From contig NC_090964.1 in the NCBI RefSeq assembly GCF_040807025.1, positions 9,014,214 through 9,078,213 of the forward strand: a DNA stretch of 64,000 nt. The letters run 5' to 3'. Origin of the DNA: Struthio camelus. Taxonomy: Eukaryota; Chordata; Aves; Struthioniformes; Struthionidae. Shown piece after piece: positions 1 to 9,629 of the stretch. Made by a program: the position numbers and the translations under genes. The notes under the pieces were generated by a model, which had not been told where the DNA came from, ran no database searches, and saw nothing but the letters and a program-made list of their open reading frames with translations. The stretch's first letter is position 1, and every line of letters starts with the position of its first letter.

Positions 1-76
1 CCAAGGCCCGCACGTTTCCGCCCTCCCTGGTGCGCTCCCAGGTCCTCACCGCCATCTCTCCTCTCCTCTCCTCTAG

Positions 77-112
77 GGCTCCCCAGGGAAAACTGGCCCC
101 AAAGGTGGTGTT
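77..112 (+). CDS. COL9A3: COL9A3 exon a (COL2 domain)
   Basis: A 36-bp exon encoding [12 protein letters not shown], four Gly-X-Y triplets. It follows a long CT-rich tract ending in CTCTAG and is followed by the donor GTGAGT at 113. A 36-bp, phase-0 exon starting with a glycine codon is typical of collagen helix exons. The following intron (113-985, 873 bp) is the longest complete intron in the window. Confidence 0.9.
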
Positions 113-3100
113 GTGAGTATACGCTCTTCCTGCTGCCGCGCTCGGTGACTCGGGCAGGCCGGGGGGGGCAAGTGCTGACGTCTGTATTTAACACGGCTGG
201 TGCCCACCTCCATTGACGGTCTTCAGCCAGGGTGATTCAGCAGGGTGCTCCCAGGTGCCGGGTGTTAACTGCCAGCTGGGAGTCCCTAGCCTCTGCTCTG
301 GCATGGGCAGCTTTGCAATAAAACTTTGATTTATTTCAAAGGCATTTTTCTGCTTTTGTGGGACAGTTGGAAGTATCTGCTTTCCCTTCCCAAAAAGCAA
401 AACGTTTTTCTAAACGGGGCAATTTCCCATGGAGCTCCCCCAGTGGCAGCAGTTTGCAGATTGCATTCAGCCTTACTGATCACCTCCTGCAACTGACTGC
501 ATTCCCAGGACTAACTGGCTTGAACCGCGTCTCATATAAGTCCTGCATGAGATGTGGGTATGCAGAGGGTGACACGAGCAATGATGCTCATTTGTGGACT
601 GGACCACCAGCTTAGGAGATGATGCAAGAGGCTGTAAAAGCTATAGCCCTGGTAGCCCATGATGCATGGGCTGGAGGGTCACTGCTGTGGGTATTTGCCC
701 TCCTGCCTGCATTTGCTCCTAAGAGAGAGCTATTGCCCAGGCAGCCTGCTGCACCACTCAGGCAGAGGTGCTAAAGCTCTTCCTCCCACTGCAGGGAGCT
801 GGTGGAAGGACCAGGCTTTTGTATACCAGCCCCTTGAGCCTCTTGGACATCCCCATGGCTGCCTCTGCAAGTAATTGCACAAACAAAAAGCAGATCTAAA
901 ACAGCAGGCCAGAACGAGTGATTAAAATTGCTCCAGAGAAGGTGGGTGGTGGTGAAGTTTCACAGCTCTTATGTCTTTCCTCCAGGGAGACCCAGGCGTT
1001 CACGGCCTCTCGGGGGTGAAGGGAGAGAAGGTAGGTACCTGCAGGACAGGCCTTTGCGGAGGGTTTCTTGGGTTGAAGGCGAGGGACGGGTGGTGGATGC
1101 GGTTCCCTGCACCCACAGCCCCTCACTGCATGCCCAGTGCAGCACACATGGTCACTTTGTGATGGGGGAGGACACGTGCATTACCCCCACCAGCACCCAC
1201 TGCTCGGTCCCTGCCTCCGCCTTGCCGTGCTGCACTGGTGGCCCCAGCTCAGGGGCTCAGCAGCGTTTGCAGATTTGTGCTGTTTCCCAATTACATTTCT
1301 TGTATCTTCTGTCCCCAGGGTGAATCAGGCGAGCCAGGACCAAAGGGACAGGTGAGTGACAGTGGCTTTAGGAGATGGTGACCCCCCCACACCTCGGCTC
1401 TGGGTGGCTCTCCAGGACTCCCTAGAGACAGGGGTGGGATGGGGTTTACCCAAACCAGAGGCACTCTTCCTGCCCCTTGACTGGTCTCCATGAGCTGGAC
1501 CACACTGAGAAAATCCCCACCATGGGATCCCAGTCCTGGCTGGCTTCCCCGCGCCAGGGTTTCTGTTTCTGGATGATCCAGCCTGGGGCATCCTGCCAGC
1601 ACAGGGACACAGCAGGCTGCAAGCGCATGGGGGGCTGCTACCTTGTCCCCCTGGAGGTGTGCTGGGTTGTGTTGCAAAAAGCATCACCGCTTTGCTGGGA
1701 GGCCTCTTGCGTTGGGGTTCAGCAGTGCTCTGCTGAGCTGCGAGGAGGCCCACGTCCGCGTGCATGCTGCATGTGGGCAGGCGGTGACAGCTTTTTCACT
1801 GGAGATGGGCCTCAAGCGGCACCAGGTGCCGACCACGTTTTGGGTTCAGACCCCTGCTGCAAGCTGTGGCCCTGGAAACCCTCACGGTCTTGAGGCCCAG
1901 ACCCTGTTAAGCAGGACGGGCCGGAGCTCCCCCGTTCCTGACGCCACTCTCCATCCTTACCGCAGCAAGGCATCCGGGGCGAGCTCGGCTTCCCCGGCCC
2001 CTCTGGGGACGCAGGAGCGCCGGGCGTGAGAGGCTACCCGGGACCACCCGGCCCGCGAGGACTCGTCGGGGAGCGCGGCGTGCCGGGGATGCCCGGCCAG
2101 CGGGGCGCAGCCGTGAGTGACCCCCACCCCCCAAACCTCCCAGTGTCCCCCCTTGCCCAGCCCATTCGCGCCTCCTACGCCAACGGAGACGGCTGTCGGT
2201 GGGGCATCTCCGTTATCTTGCTCAGCTCTGCAGATTATTTTCCTCTGAACGTCTCTTCCCAACCATTTCCCTTGGAGAACAGCTGCTGTTCGGCTCGCCT
2301 TTGGCTAGCTGAGTCCTTGCAGCCCCCCAGCATTTAGCACCAGCGCGTGTCATTGCAACCTGCCTGGGGGAGCATTTTTCCCTGTAAGCCTCATCTTAGA
2401 GTTGCAAAACAGAGCTGCAGTGAGGGAAGCAGGCTGAGGCCAGCGAGCAGGTTGCAGCGTGGCCGGGGGCGGCAGGGCATGCTGGGGCTGTACCGGCACC
2501 AAACGGCAAACGGGACGGTGCTGGCTGGGGTCTCCGGGGGGGCGATCGCCCTTTACCGCGTGTCCCCCTTGTCCCCGCTCTCAGGGCCGGGATGCCGGTG
2601 ACCAGCACATCGTCGACGTGGTCTTGAAGATGCTGCAAGGTGAGTAGCCGGATGCGCTCCCGCCCCGTGCGCGGGGCGGCTCCGGCCGGGCAGGTCCCAG
2701 CGCACGTCCCCAACCCCGGCGTGCGCTTGCCTTACAGAGCAGCTGGCGGAGGTGGCGGTGAGCGCCAAGCGAGCGGCGCTGGGCGGTGCGGGGGCCATGG
2801 GGCCACCTGGCCCCCCCGGCCCCCCGGGACCTCCTGGCGAGCAGGGGCCTCACGGACCCATGGGACCCCGCGGCATCCCCGGCATCCTGGGGGCGGCCGG
2901 GCAGATCGGCAACACGGGGCCTAAAGGTAGGTGGGAGCTGGGGGGGCGGCTGGCAGGTGGGTGCGCGGAGGGGCGGTCTCGCCAGCCTGGTCTCGGGGCT
3001 GAAAGCAAAGGAGGTGCTGTAAAAAATCAGCGTTGCCCAAACCTGGCTGATTTATCAACTTGTTGAGCTCTTCCGGTTTGGGGTTTTTCTTAGTAAAACA

Positions 3101-3794
3101 GAAAACTCGTAGGGGGTTTCAAGATGTATTTTCCCTTCCTCGTGGCCTGCCTCATGGCCCACTCTACTCTCAAGATAGGGCTTCGTATTTTTGGTTTGCC
3201 TCTTCGAGATCAGGATCATGCCTGCACCGGCTGGGGCTGCCGGCGAGGCTGCGGCAGGCGGCAGCTCCCAGCGGCGCTCGCTGACCGCGGCACGGGAATC
3301 GGGCTTCGGGGCCGCCCGCCCCGCGCTCCCCGGGCCCTCTGCAGACCCCGCTGGCGTTTCTGTGCTTCAGGCAGATATAACACATCCTTCCCCCCGCAAC
3401 CCTTCTTCTTCCCGCAGGGAAGCGAGGGGAGAAGGGCGAGCGCGGAGAAGCTGGCCGGGGCCACCCGGGCATGCCGGGCCCGCCGGGCATCCCAGGTAAG
3501 CCCCGTCCTGCCGCCCCGGCTGCTCCCGGAGCGGCGCCGGCAGCCGCCTGGCCGGTCCTCGCCACCCACGGCCGCGCTCTCGTTGCAGGTCTGCCCGGCA
3601 TCCCCGGCCACGCGCTCGACGGCAAGGCCGGCGAGCGGGGCCTGCCGGGCGTCCCGGGAGAGGCCGGCCGGCCGGGTTTGCCCGGTCCCGCCGGCCTCCC
3701 CGGCTTTTGCGAGCCGGCCGCCTGCTTGGGAGCCTCGGCGTACGCCTCGGCGCGCCTAACGGAGCCAGGCGCCGTCAAGGGACCGACGTATTGA
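77..3794 (+). CDS. COL9A3: Collagen alpha-3(IX) chain, C-terminal part (8 exons, 5' partial)
   Basis: Joined exons 77-112, 986-1030, 1319-1351, 1966-2112, 2585-2639, 2738-2926, 3418-3495 and 3589-3794 give one open frame of 262 residues plus TGA. Human COL9A3 is, from memory, about 684 residues, so this is roughly the last 38%. Seen directly: Gly-X-Y repeats in residues 1-87 (end of COL2), a non-collagenous segment at about 88-121 (NC2), Gly-X-Y again at about 122-233 (COL1), and a short tail from F234 (NC1) with cysteines at 235 and 240. Known of the family: the chain pairs with alpha-1(IX) and alpha-2(IX) into a FACIT heterotrimer that decorates type II collagen fibrils in cartilage and vitreous. 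NC2 helps chain selection and the NC1 cysteines make interchain disulfides. The NC2 and NC1 sequences match what I remember of COL9A3 rather than COL9A1 or COL9A2. The start codon lies upstream of the window. Confidence 0.95.
986..1030 (+). CDS. COL9A3: COL9A3 exon b (COL2 domain)
   Basis: A 45-bp, phase-0 exon encoding [15 protein letters not shown], five Gly-X-Y triplets. The acceptor is CTCCAG at 980-985 and the donor GTAGGT begins at 1031. It continues the frame of the previous exon without a break in the glycine register. Confidence 0.92.
1319..1351 (+). CDS. COL9A3: COL9A3 exon c (COL2 domain)
   Basis: A 33-bp exon encoding [11 protein letters not shown]. The acceptor is CCCCAG ending at 1318 and the donor GTGAGT begins at 1352. 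The exon ends two residues into a Gly-X-Y triplet (Gly-Gln). The next exon supplies the missing third residue, which decides its acceptor. Confidence 0.92.
1966..2112 (+). CDS. COL9A3: COL9A3 exon d (end of COL2 domain)
   Basis: A 147-bp exon encoding 49 residues, beginning with Gln-Gly-Ile-Arg. The acceptor CCGCAG ends at 1965. The alternative AG at 1968-1969 would break the glycine register, whereas starting at 1966 completes the Gly-Gln-Gln triplet begun in the preceding exon. The donor GTGAGT begins at 2113. The exon runs to the end of the COL2 helix. Confidence 0.92.
2585..2639 (+). CDS. COL9A3: COL9A3 exon e (NC2 domain, first half)
   Basis: A 55-bp exon encoding [18 protein letters not shown] plus the first base of a split glutamate codon. 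It has no glycine periodicity. The amphipathic pattern with hydrophobic residues I96, V97, V100, L101 and L104 fits the short NC2 helix that directs trimer assembly. The acceptor CTCTCAG ends at 2584 and the donor GTGAGT begins at 2640. The following intron is only 98 bp. Confidence 0.93.
2738..2926 (+). CDS. COL9A3: COL9A3 exon f (NC2 second half and start of COL1)
   Basis: A 189-bp exon that completes the split glutamate codon and continues [16 protein letters not shown], the second half of NC2. It then enters COL1 with [16 protein letters not shown] and further triplets to GQIGNTGPK plus one base of a glycine codon. The acceptor TTACAG ends at 2737 and the donor GTAGGT begins at 2927. Confidence 0.94.
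3418..3495 (+). CDS. COL9A3: COL9A3 exon g (COL1 domain)
   Basis: A 78-bp exon with split glycine codons at both ends, encoding [20 protein letters not shown] and onward. It contains a Gly-X-Gly imperfection (G181-R182-G183), which I recall in the human chain at the same place. The acceptor CCGCAG ends at 3417 and the donor GTAAGC begins at 3496. The following intron is 93 bp. Confidence 0.94.
3589..3794 (+). CDS. COL9A3: COL9A3 terminal coding exon (end of COL1, NC1, stop)
   Basis: The acceptor GTTGCAG ends at 3588. The exon completes a split glycine codon, then gives [14 protein letters not shown] and further triplets to GLPG at residue 233. An interruption with four residues between glycines (G201-HALD-G206) sits in COL1. 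The NC1 tail starts at F234, has Cys235 and Cys240 spaced as C-x4-C, and ends GAVKGPTY before TGA at 3792-3794. As I remember it the human tail ends at Gly-Pro, so the last Thr-Tyr would be a lineage difference. Confidence 0.95.
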
Positions 3795-4186
3795 GGAGGC
3801 GCCGGAGGCGCGAGACCGGGAACCGCTGCGGACCGAGCTGGAAAACTCCCCCCCCAGGGGCTGCCGCGTCGGGGCTGGGACCAAAAAGACCAGAAAACTG
3901 CAAATCCAAGGGAGCGACCTGGCCGGAAACCTCCGCCCCGTCCTGGGCTCCCAACGCACCCTCTCCCCTCTGGTCGCGAGACGGTATTTCGCCGTCGGGG
4001 AAGCCCAAAGGAGGGGAAAAACGCAGCATCAGGAATCTAATTTGGTATAGGTAGAAATCCCCTCCAACAGCTTGGTTCATGGTGAGGAATAAAAAGACAT
4101 TCCCCCCCCGTTACTGTCCTCCTCGGTAGGGTTCATTAATTACCCTGTCTGCCCGTCCTCCGCTCCCTGCAGCCCCTCCTGAAAGA

Positions 4187-4192
4187 AATAAA
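4187..4192 (+). terminator. COL9A3: Alternative proximal polyadenylation signal AATAAA
   Basis: AATAAA at 4187-4192 is followed by T-rich sequence. It could give a shorter 3' UTR. A further AATAAA at 4088-4093 is followed by a C-rich stretch and looks weaker. Confidence 0.4.
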
Positions 4193-4441
4193 TTGTCTTT
4201 TATACAAATCCTCTCACTCTGGTATCTTCTGCTTGGTGCTGGAGGGGAGGGTTTGTTGCCGAGTTCTTTTTTTGTCCTATTTTTTAAAAGGAAAAAGAAG
4301 AAATTGTGGTTTGATTATTTAAGAGACTTGCAAGATCCAGCCTTGTTCACTACTGGGCACTTCCAGAGCTGTAAATCTTTGTAAAATAGGATTGTTTTAT
4401 AAGTATGAATAGAAGAACACCAACTTTTGAAAAAAATGGAC

Positions 4442-4447
4442 AATAAA
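4442..4447 (+). terminator. COL9A3: Distal polyadenylation signal AATAAA of COL9A3
   Basis: AATAAA at 4442-4447 is followed after roughly 30 bases by GT- and T-rich sequence (GTGTTGATTTCTTTG starting near 4480), the usual layout of a strong cleavage site. It is the best candidate for the main 3' end. Confidence 0.65.
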
Positions 4448-4469
4448 AACAAGATGGATTCTTAATGAA

Positions 4470-4979
4470 CTGAAACAACGTGTTGATTTCTTTGAACAGG
4501 AGCTCAGTGGTGGAGCTCACCCCATCGTTGCTGGGGGCCAGGCCGATCCCCCTGCGGTGCCGGCGGCTGGGGAGAAAGACTGTCAGAAACACATTGGGCA
4601 CCTGCAAACAACGCCGAGATCACTGCCTCCCCTTGCAATCAAGTGGGCCAGAAAACTATTAGCGGCATTGAAAAGGGTATTGATCTCTTAATAGTTAAAA
4701 AGGAGGCCTGCAGCTATAACCAGATCCGCAGGTGTCTTTCTCATTACTTCCATCGACAGCAGAAAGGATTAAAGTCACGCAGTGGGAGCAATGGGGCTTT
4801 GCTTTGTAAGATAAATAAAAATCAATTTTTGTTTATTAGCAAAGCATGTTCAGCTTGGCAGGGTAACAAATCCTGAGAAGCAATGGTCAGAGTGCCGAAA
4901 AGGCCGGCCAGCCCCCTCCTGAGGGGCCAGCCGCCCAGCGCGGCCCCCTGTCCCTGTCCTGCGCCCATCCGCCATTTAA
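4470..4979. other. COL9A3 downstream flank, no gene seen
   Basis: Intergenic DNA of mixed composition directly after the inferred 3' end. Open frames here are under 90 codons and resemble no known protein. There is no clear repeat. Confidence 0.6.
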
Positions 4980-5470
4980 AATTACTATCCAGCTTCTCCG
5001 AGCCCTTTGCAAAACATCGCCTTGTCCCTTATTTGTAATCAGCAAACTTTAACAGGACGATCTTTTTATAAAAAAGTGGAAGTGAATTGCAAATGTTTTA
5101 TTTCCAAGTTGGAATTTAATCAGGAAATTAAGAAGGCTGCATATTAGGGGCCAGGCACAGGCTGCTCCAGCGAGTGGCAAACATGCTCAGACTCTGTCTC
5201 TTCATCAGAGCCCTCATCACTATTCATGAGATAAACAGAAGATTGGATGCCATTAGAGAGACAAGAGATTGAAATCTGAATATCAGTGGAAATGAAACAG
5301 CTGGAAAGCATCCAATCTGTGCCCCAAATAATAATAAATCATTACAAGGACGTTGAGAAACAGCCTTGTTGAATACTTGTCCAGAAACTGAGACAGATCA
5401 AGAGATTTATCCTAATTTTTTTCAACATAGAACTTAATAGTAACAGACTGGGGAAATAAACTGTTAGGAA
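4980..5470. promoter_or_regulatory. Candidate conserved non-coding element
   Basis: An AT-rich block of about 490 bp with no open frame longer than 60 codons for most of its length. It carries many short developmental-factor-like cores, including ATTTGTAATCA, TTTAATCAGG, GGAAATTAAG, CCATTAGAG and CAGCTG. It is the first such block after COL9A3. Texture resembles a vertebrate conserved enhancer. Conservation itself cannot be seen from one sequence. Confidence 0.35.
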
Positions 5471-5889
5471 TATTAATCCTCATGTCGGGAGGTGGCAGCG
5501 AGCAGAGCGCACCACGTTGCCGGCCGAGCTGGATCCCATTAGCCGTCCCCGGGCCAGAGAAGCGCAGCTCCGGCAGCAGGATGCGGCCTGCGCTGTGGGT
5601 GCTGTGCAACCTCGAGCATCCCCGACACAGCGCGGGCAGCCAGCTGGGGCTCCTCATCGCGGGAAGCCCTCGTCCACTATAGCATTTTGAGCTTGTTTAA
5701 TGCATTGCAGGGAAGCGCTCCCAACCTCAGTGTTTTTAAGAATCCGAGCTTTTAAATACAGAAACCAACCCAAACCCGCCTCCAATAACAAGCCAAGTCA
5801 GAAGTGAATTAAACTGTCAGGCGAGCTTAATTGCTCTGAGCTCTCCGGGCTCATCCCCACTTTGGGGGCTCCCTCTGCAAGGCACCCAC

Positions 5890-6190
5890 CTCTGCGCAAA
5901 GGTGTGCCTTGGGGAGCCCGGCCCGGCCAGACCTGACCCCGGGAGCGGCCGTCGGGGCAGCGCAGCTCCCGGCCGCTCCGCCACAACCTTCCCTTCCTCC
6001 ACGAGAGGGAGCTGCCCGCCCGCGGAAGGGGGCCGCGGGCCGCCCCGGCTAGCCCGGCGCCGGCGGCGGGGAGCCCCGGGCGGCTGCAGGACGCCGAGCT
6101 CGGCGCTCGCCCCCTGTTACCGCTCACACCGCTCCGCGACGGCCCCGGGAGAGAGAACACCTGGTACCACGCGCGGGGGGATTTTTTTTT
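5890..6190. promoter_or_regulatory. CpG-rich patch without a gene
   Basis: Dense CG dinucleotides (for example GGAGCGGCCGTCGGGGCAGCG) flanked by ordinary intergenic DNA, ending at a T run near 6183-6195. Overlapping open frames on both strands are by-products of the composition. It may be a distal CpG island or a GC-biased conversion patch. Confidence 0.35.
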
Positions 6191-6199
6191 TTTTTCCCC

Positions 6200-8139
6200 T
6201 TAGTTTGGCTCAGACACAGCCAGAGTTTTAAACTGGAAAAGCAAGAGCATGGGAGAGCCGGTGCAGCCCCTAGCAGAGGGGGCTCCCGGCCCACGGCAGG
6301 AACCGCAAGCATCCAAGCTCCCCGCAGCCACGCGCTGCGTCCCAAGACGGGCCCGGCTGGGAAGGGACAGAGCAGGTCTGAGCACTGCAGTCACCTGCTG
6401 CTCTTGCTGACACCCTCGCTCAGCTGCTGCTCTCTACCAAGCCACACGCAGCCTCCCAAAAGGTGCTAATTGCAGTGGCTGCTGAGCTCTCCATGAGCAA
6501 GAGGAGGCTTTGACCTTCAGCTGGTAATCTCGCTCCCCAGCCGTGGCAGCAGCGAGCAAAACACTACAGGGCAGCCACAATTAAAGCTGGGTTTTGTGCA
6601 GCCTTACGAATCAGAGGCTGGCAAGGCCAATGTCTGGGAAGATTAAGAAGATTAGATTTTAATTAAAGTGCCAAGGAAGCAGCTGGCTGAATCTTTCGCT
6701 CTTTTCTTTCCCACCTGCTTGTGCCCACATTGCACATCACAGATTCTCCACATGTCCCTTGCAGTTGGAGCCAGAGGGAGCCTTGCATCACCTCTCCCGC
6801 TCCAGCGCTCTCAGGGGAAGGGAGCTGGGCCCTTTGCCCTAAGCACCTCCAGAGCAGAGATCCCTTTCCCGCCCTGAGCTCGGTTTGCAGTGCAGCACAC
6901 AGCGTGGGGAGCAATACACAGGTGGGAGGCTACCGCAACAGCTGAGCGCAGCATGATTTTAGTCACCAAGCTGCTGTTCCCAAACATCCAATGATCAGAG
7001 TCTGGGCTGTAGCCAGTCAGGACTGTTATTTCAATGCAGAAATGTGTAGAATCTTTTAAAATTATTTCCTGGGCTTTTAAAACCTGTGCCAAGCTTGACT
7101 TTGCAGCTGTGAAGGCTAGAGGAACCTGAAGGCGCTGTCGTGCATGATCTCCTGCCTCCCTCAGGTCTCTCCATAGATCAGCTTCAGAGTCCCCAGTTCG
7201 TTTCTAAGCCCCAGACCTACCATCCCAGGGAAAGCGTTTCTAGTCTCCACTAAACCTGCCTGAAAAGAGTAACCTAAAAGAGAAAGCCCCGGCTCCAGTG
7301 TCCAGGGCCATTAGGCTGGGGGAGCACAGTGTATCTCACCCCCCGCCCCCACCACCACAGTAATTTATTGAGCTGGAAGTTGGTGCAAAAGACAAAAGGA
7401 ATGAAATGGAAGGAAATCAAGGCAGATACCTCTGGGCTGCACCGGCTGTGTGGCCAATTGCCCCAAAAGGCCTGCCGAGCCCCCCTGCAAAAGCTGCCAT
7501 TTTCATTTTCTTCCTCTCTTTTGAAAGCTGTGGAAGGGGAAAAAAAGGAAGTCAGATTTATGTAGCCTGGAGTAATTAGGGAGCCTCTGATTACTGCCAT
7601 TCAAGGATGATGAGGACCGCTGTGGCTGGCTGAAGTTTGCATTTGGACAAGTACCACTTGTTCCACTTTGGGGCCACGTGCACTATTGTTGCACTGAATG
7701 TGCTATTACTGTTCCCAAGGCACGTCGCTGGCAGGAGGCAGGGAAATCGATTCCCTTCCCCGTCTCGGGGGAACTCTGCACAGAAGCAAGTCGCCTTTTG
7801 CACGCGGCCACAAGAAGAGAAATCCGGTCTTATGGTTGGAGGCACTGGGCAGGCCTGGGCACACCTGGCAGAGCCAACATCTGCTCTTGGGTGGGACCCA
7901 CCACCTTATGGACCACCCTTTGACCAGGGTCCTTATATCTCTTGGGCATCGCGAGCAGCGTTTTCCCCCTTGGAGGGTTATCCATATTCCTCCCAAACAA
8001 GGGTGGGGGCAGCCAGGGCTGCAGATCCCACTGGAACCAGCTCCAGCAGGACCCAGATGTTGTTTGTGATCCTGGAGGACCCGGTGGCAACAGGGGCCAC
8101 CACGGGTGCCCTGGGGAGGGGCATCGCTGCTGCATGAAT
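6200..8139. other. Gene-free interval
   Basis: No exon, RNA gene or repeat family recognised. A small AT-rich stretch at about 7020-7080 and one at 7550-7600 contain homeodomain-like cores. The rest is mixed-composition DNA with overlapping short open frames that match nothing I know. Confidence 0.5.
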
Positions 8140-8380
8140 AAGGCAGGAGGCTGCGATAAAGTTTCCCTGAGCGAGCTAATGCATTGATTAGACCAAATTG
8201 CCTCCCTTACCCTCAAGGAGGTAGAAATGAGCTAATCACCGTTTGTTCTCTCTTGATAGATGATTAACCACAAATTAGAATATTAAACATAGGACTCTGG
8301 GTACGCAAATTAACAGCTGAGAACTAAGCTAATTATTGGAGGAGCCATAAAACTGCTTATTTTTACTCTTGGCTTATTGT
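8140..8380. promoter_or_regulatory. Candidate conserved non-coding element, homeodomain-rich
   Basis: An AT-rich block with repeated ATTA/TAAT cores (GATTAGA, GCTAATCA, GATTAACC, AATTAGA) and a full TAATTA at 8330-8335. There are no long open frames in the block. The density of cores suggests an enhancer bound by homeodomain factors, which is inference. Confidence 0.33.
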
Positions 8381-8389
8381 ATGATTTTT

Positions 8390-9405
8390 TTTTTAAGGGA
8401 GGGGTGTCATTTTTAAAACTGCTTCCGCTGTCTGCAGCCAGAAGTGCAGCGCACAGTTGTGCCAGCCAGGTACACAGAGGAAACAAGTCTTGCACTTGGC
8501 TGCTCAGTTCCTCCAACAAGCTTTGGGGGTGCCCAGGGCAGGGGGAGCCCCCCGAGGAGCAGGCAGACGTGCTGGGAAGCGCCAGGGAGCGCGCAGGGCT
8601 GGGGCTGCAGCAGGCAGCACAAGTCAAGGACACTGGTGCAAACAGCTCCAGCTCTTGCTCAGGCACAAGTTTGCTCCATCTACCATAGATGATGCTGGTC
8701 ATGAGCCATCCCCGCGTGTCCCCTCCCCAGGTCCCCCGTGCTGCTGCCCGGGGCAGGACACAACACTTCCCGATCCGGGAGAGCAGTGCATGACGCAAGG
8801 CAAGCCTGCCCCTCGGAGAATTAACTTTGTTAATAGCCCAATCATTTAAATGTAACTGGTGAACCTGGCTGGTATAATAAGGCTAGGAAATCTTATTAGA
8901 GATCAAATCAAAGGTTTGTGGGTGAGCACATGCAGGAGTGGGCTTGAATGCAAGACACAGGCTTGCAGTGGGAGCAGAAATAGGGCAAGGGCCTGGGTTT
9001 GCAGAGGACAAATATGTCCACCTATAAGGTGTGAGAAGGAAGGATGGATTTGAGGTTAGAGCCATGCTGGAAGCAGCATATTAGGGGTTCATTTCTATCC
9101 TAGCTGCTGGCTTTGCCTGCACATAACCCATCCTGCCAGCTAGCTGGAGGCTTGCTCCTTGCTGGTGGCAGGGCGAGGTGACCTGCCCTCCAACAGAGAC
9201 GGGCAGGAGCTCTCGCAGAGCTGCCGCTGCGGGCCTCGGCGGCCAGCGATAGCTGCTTGCAACCAGCTCGGTGCAAGCACCCTTCCTCCCCAGTTTCGGT
9301 TAGTGGTGCCAAGGCAGCAAGGTGGCACGGGGCTGCAGGCAGGGTGTGCTTTGGAGTCTGCACCCTCCTTCGAAGGGGTCCTAACGTGCCACCGCATGAT
9401 AAAGG
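8390..9405. other. Gene-free interval
   Basis: GC-rich, with many overlapping short frames on both strands between about 8440 and 8800 and again at 9100-9420. No protein family, splice-consistent exon series or repeat was recognised. Confidence 0.5.
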
Positions 9406-9409
9406 GGGA

Positions 9410-9620
9410 AGAAACGTGCTGACAAAAGGCCAATTTAATTACTAGAATTGTTCTGATTACAGCCTGCAAACACTGTTATCTTGTAATTATTGCCAAGAAC
9501 ATGCCATTAGTACATGATTAAACACAACGTCTTGTGGGCTGCTAGCTGATTGTCTGATGCCTTATGAACTTAATTACTTCATGCTGATAGAAAGCAACTG
9601 GGAAGTTGGAGAACAGCAAC
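9410..9620. promoter_or_regulatory. Candidate conserved non-coding element with three TAATTA sites
   Basis: Three exact TAATTA cores lie at 9436-9441, 9484-9489 and 9571-9576, within 141 bp. Nearby are GATTA, CATGATTAAAC and GCTAGCTGATTG. The block is AT-rich and lacks open frames. The spacing suggests an enhancer module. Confidence 0.35.
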
Positions 9621-9629
9621 TGCTCTGGT

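Larger units (their letters stand above)
3795..4465 (+). other. COL9A3: COL9A3 3' untranslated region
   Basis: Non-coding sequence from the stop codon to the most distal plausible cleavage site. It is GC-rich at first and becomes AT-rich after about 4080. It contains three AATAAA signals (4088, 4187 and 4442). The end at about 4465 is inferred from the last signal and its GT-rich downstream sequence, so it is approximate. Confidence 0.7.

Noticed and set aside
1966-1970. Alternative acceptor at AAG (1967-1969) for COL9A3 exon d
   Set aside because: Using it would shift the frame and break the Gly-X-Y register. The CAG ending at 1965 restores the full triplet.
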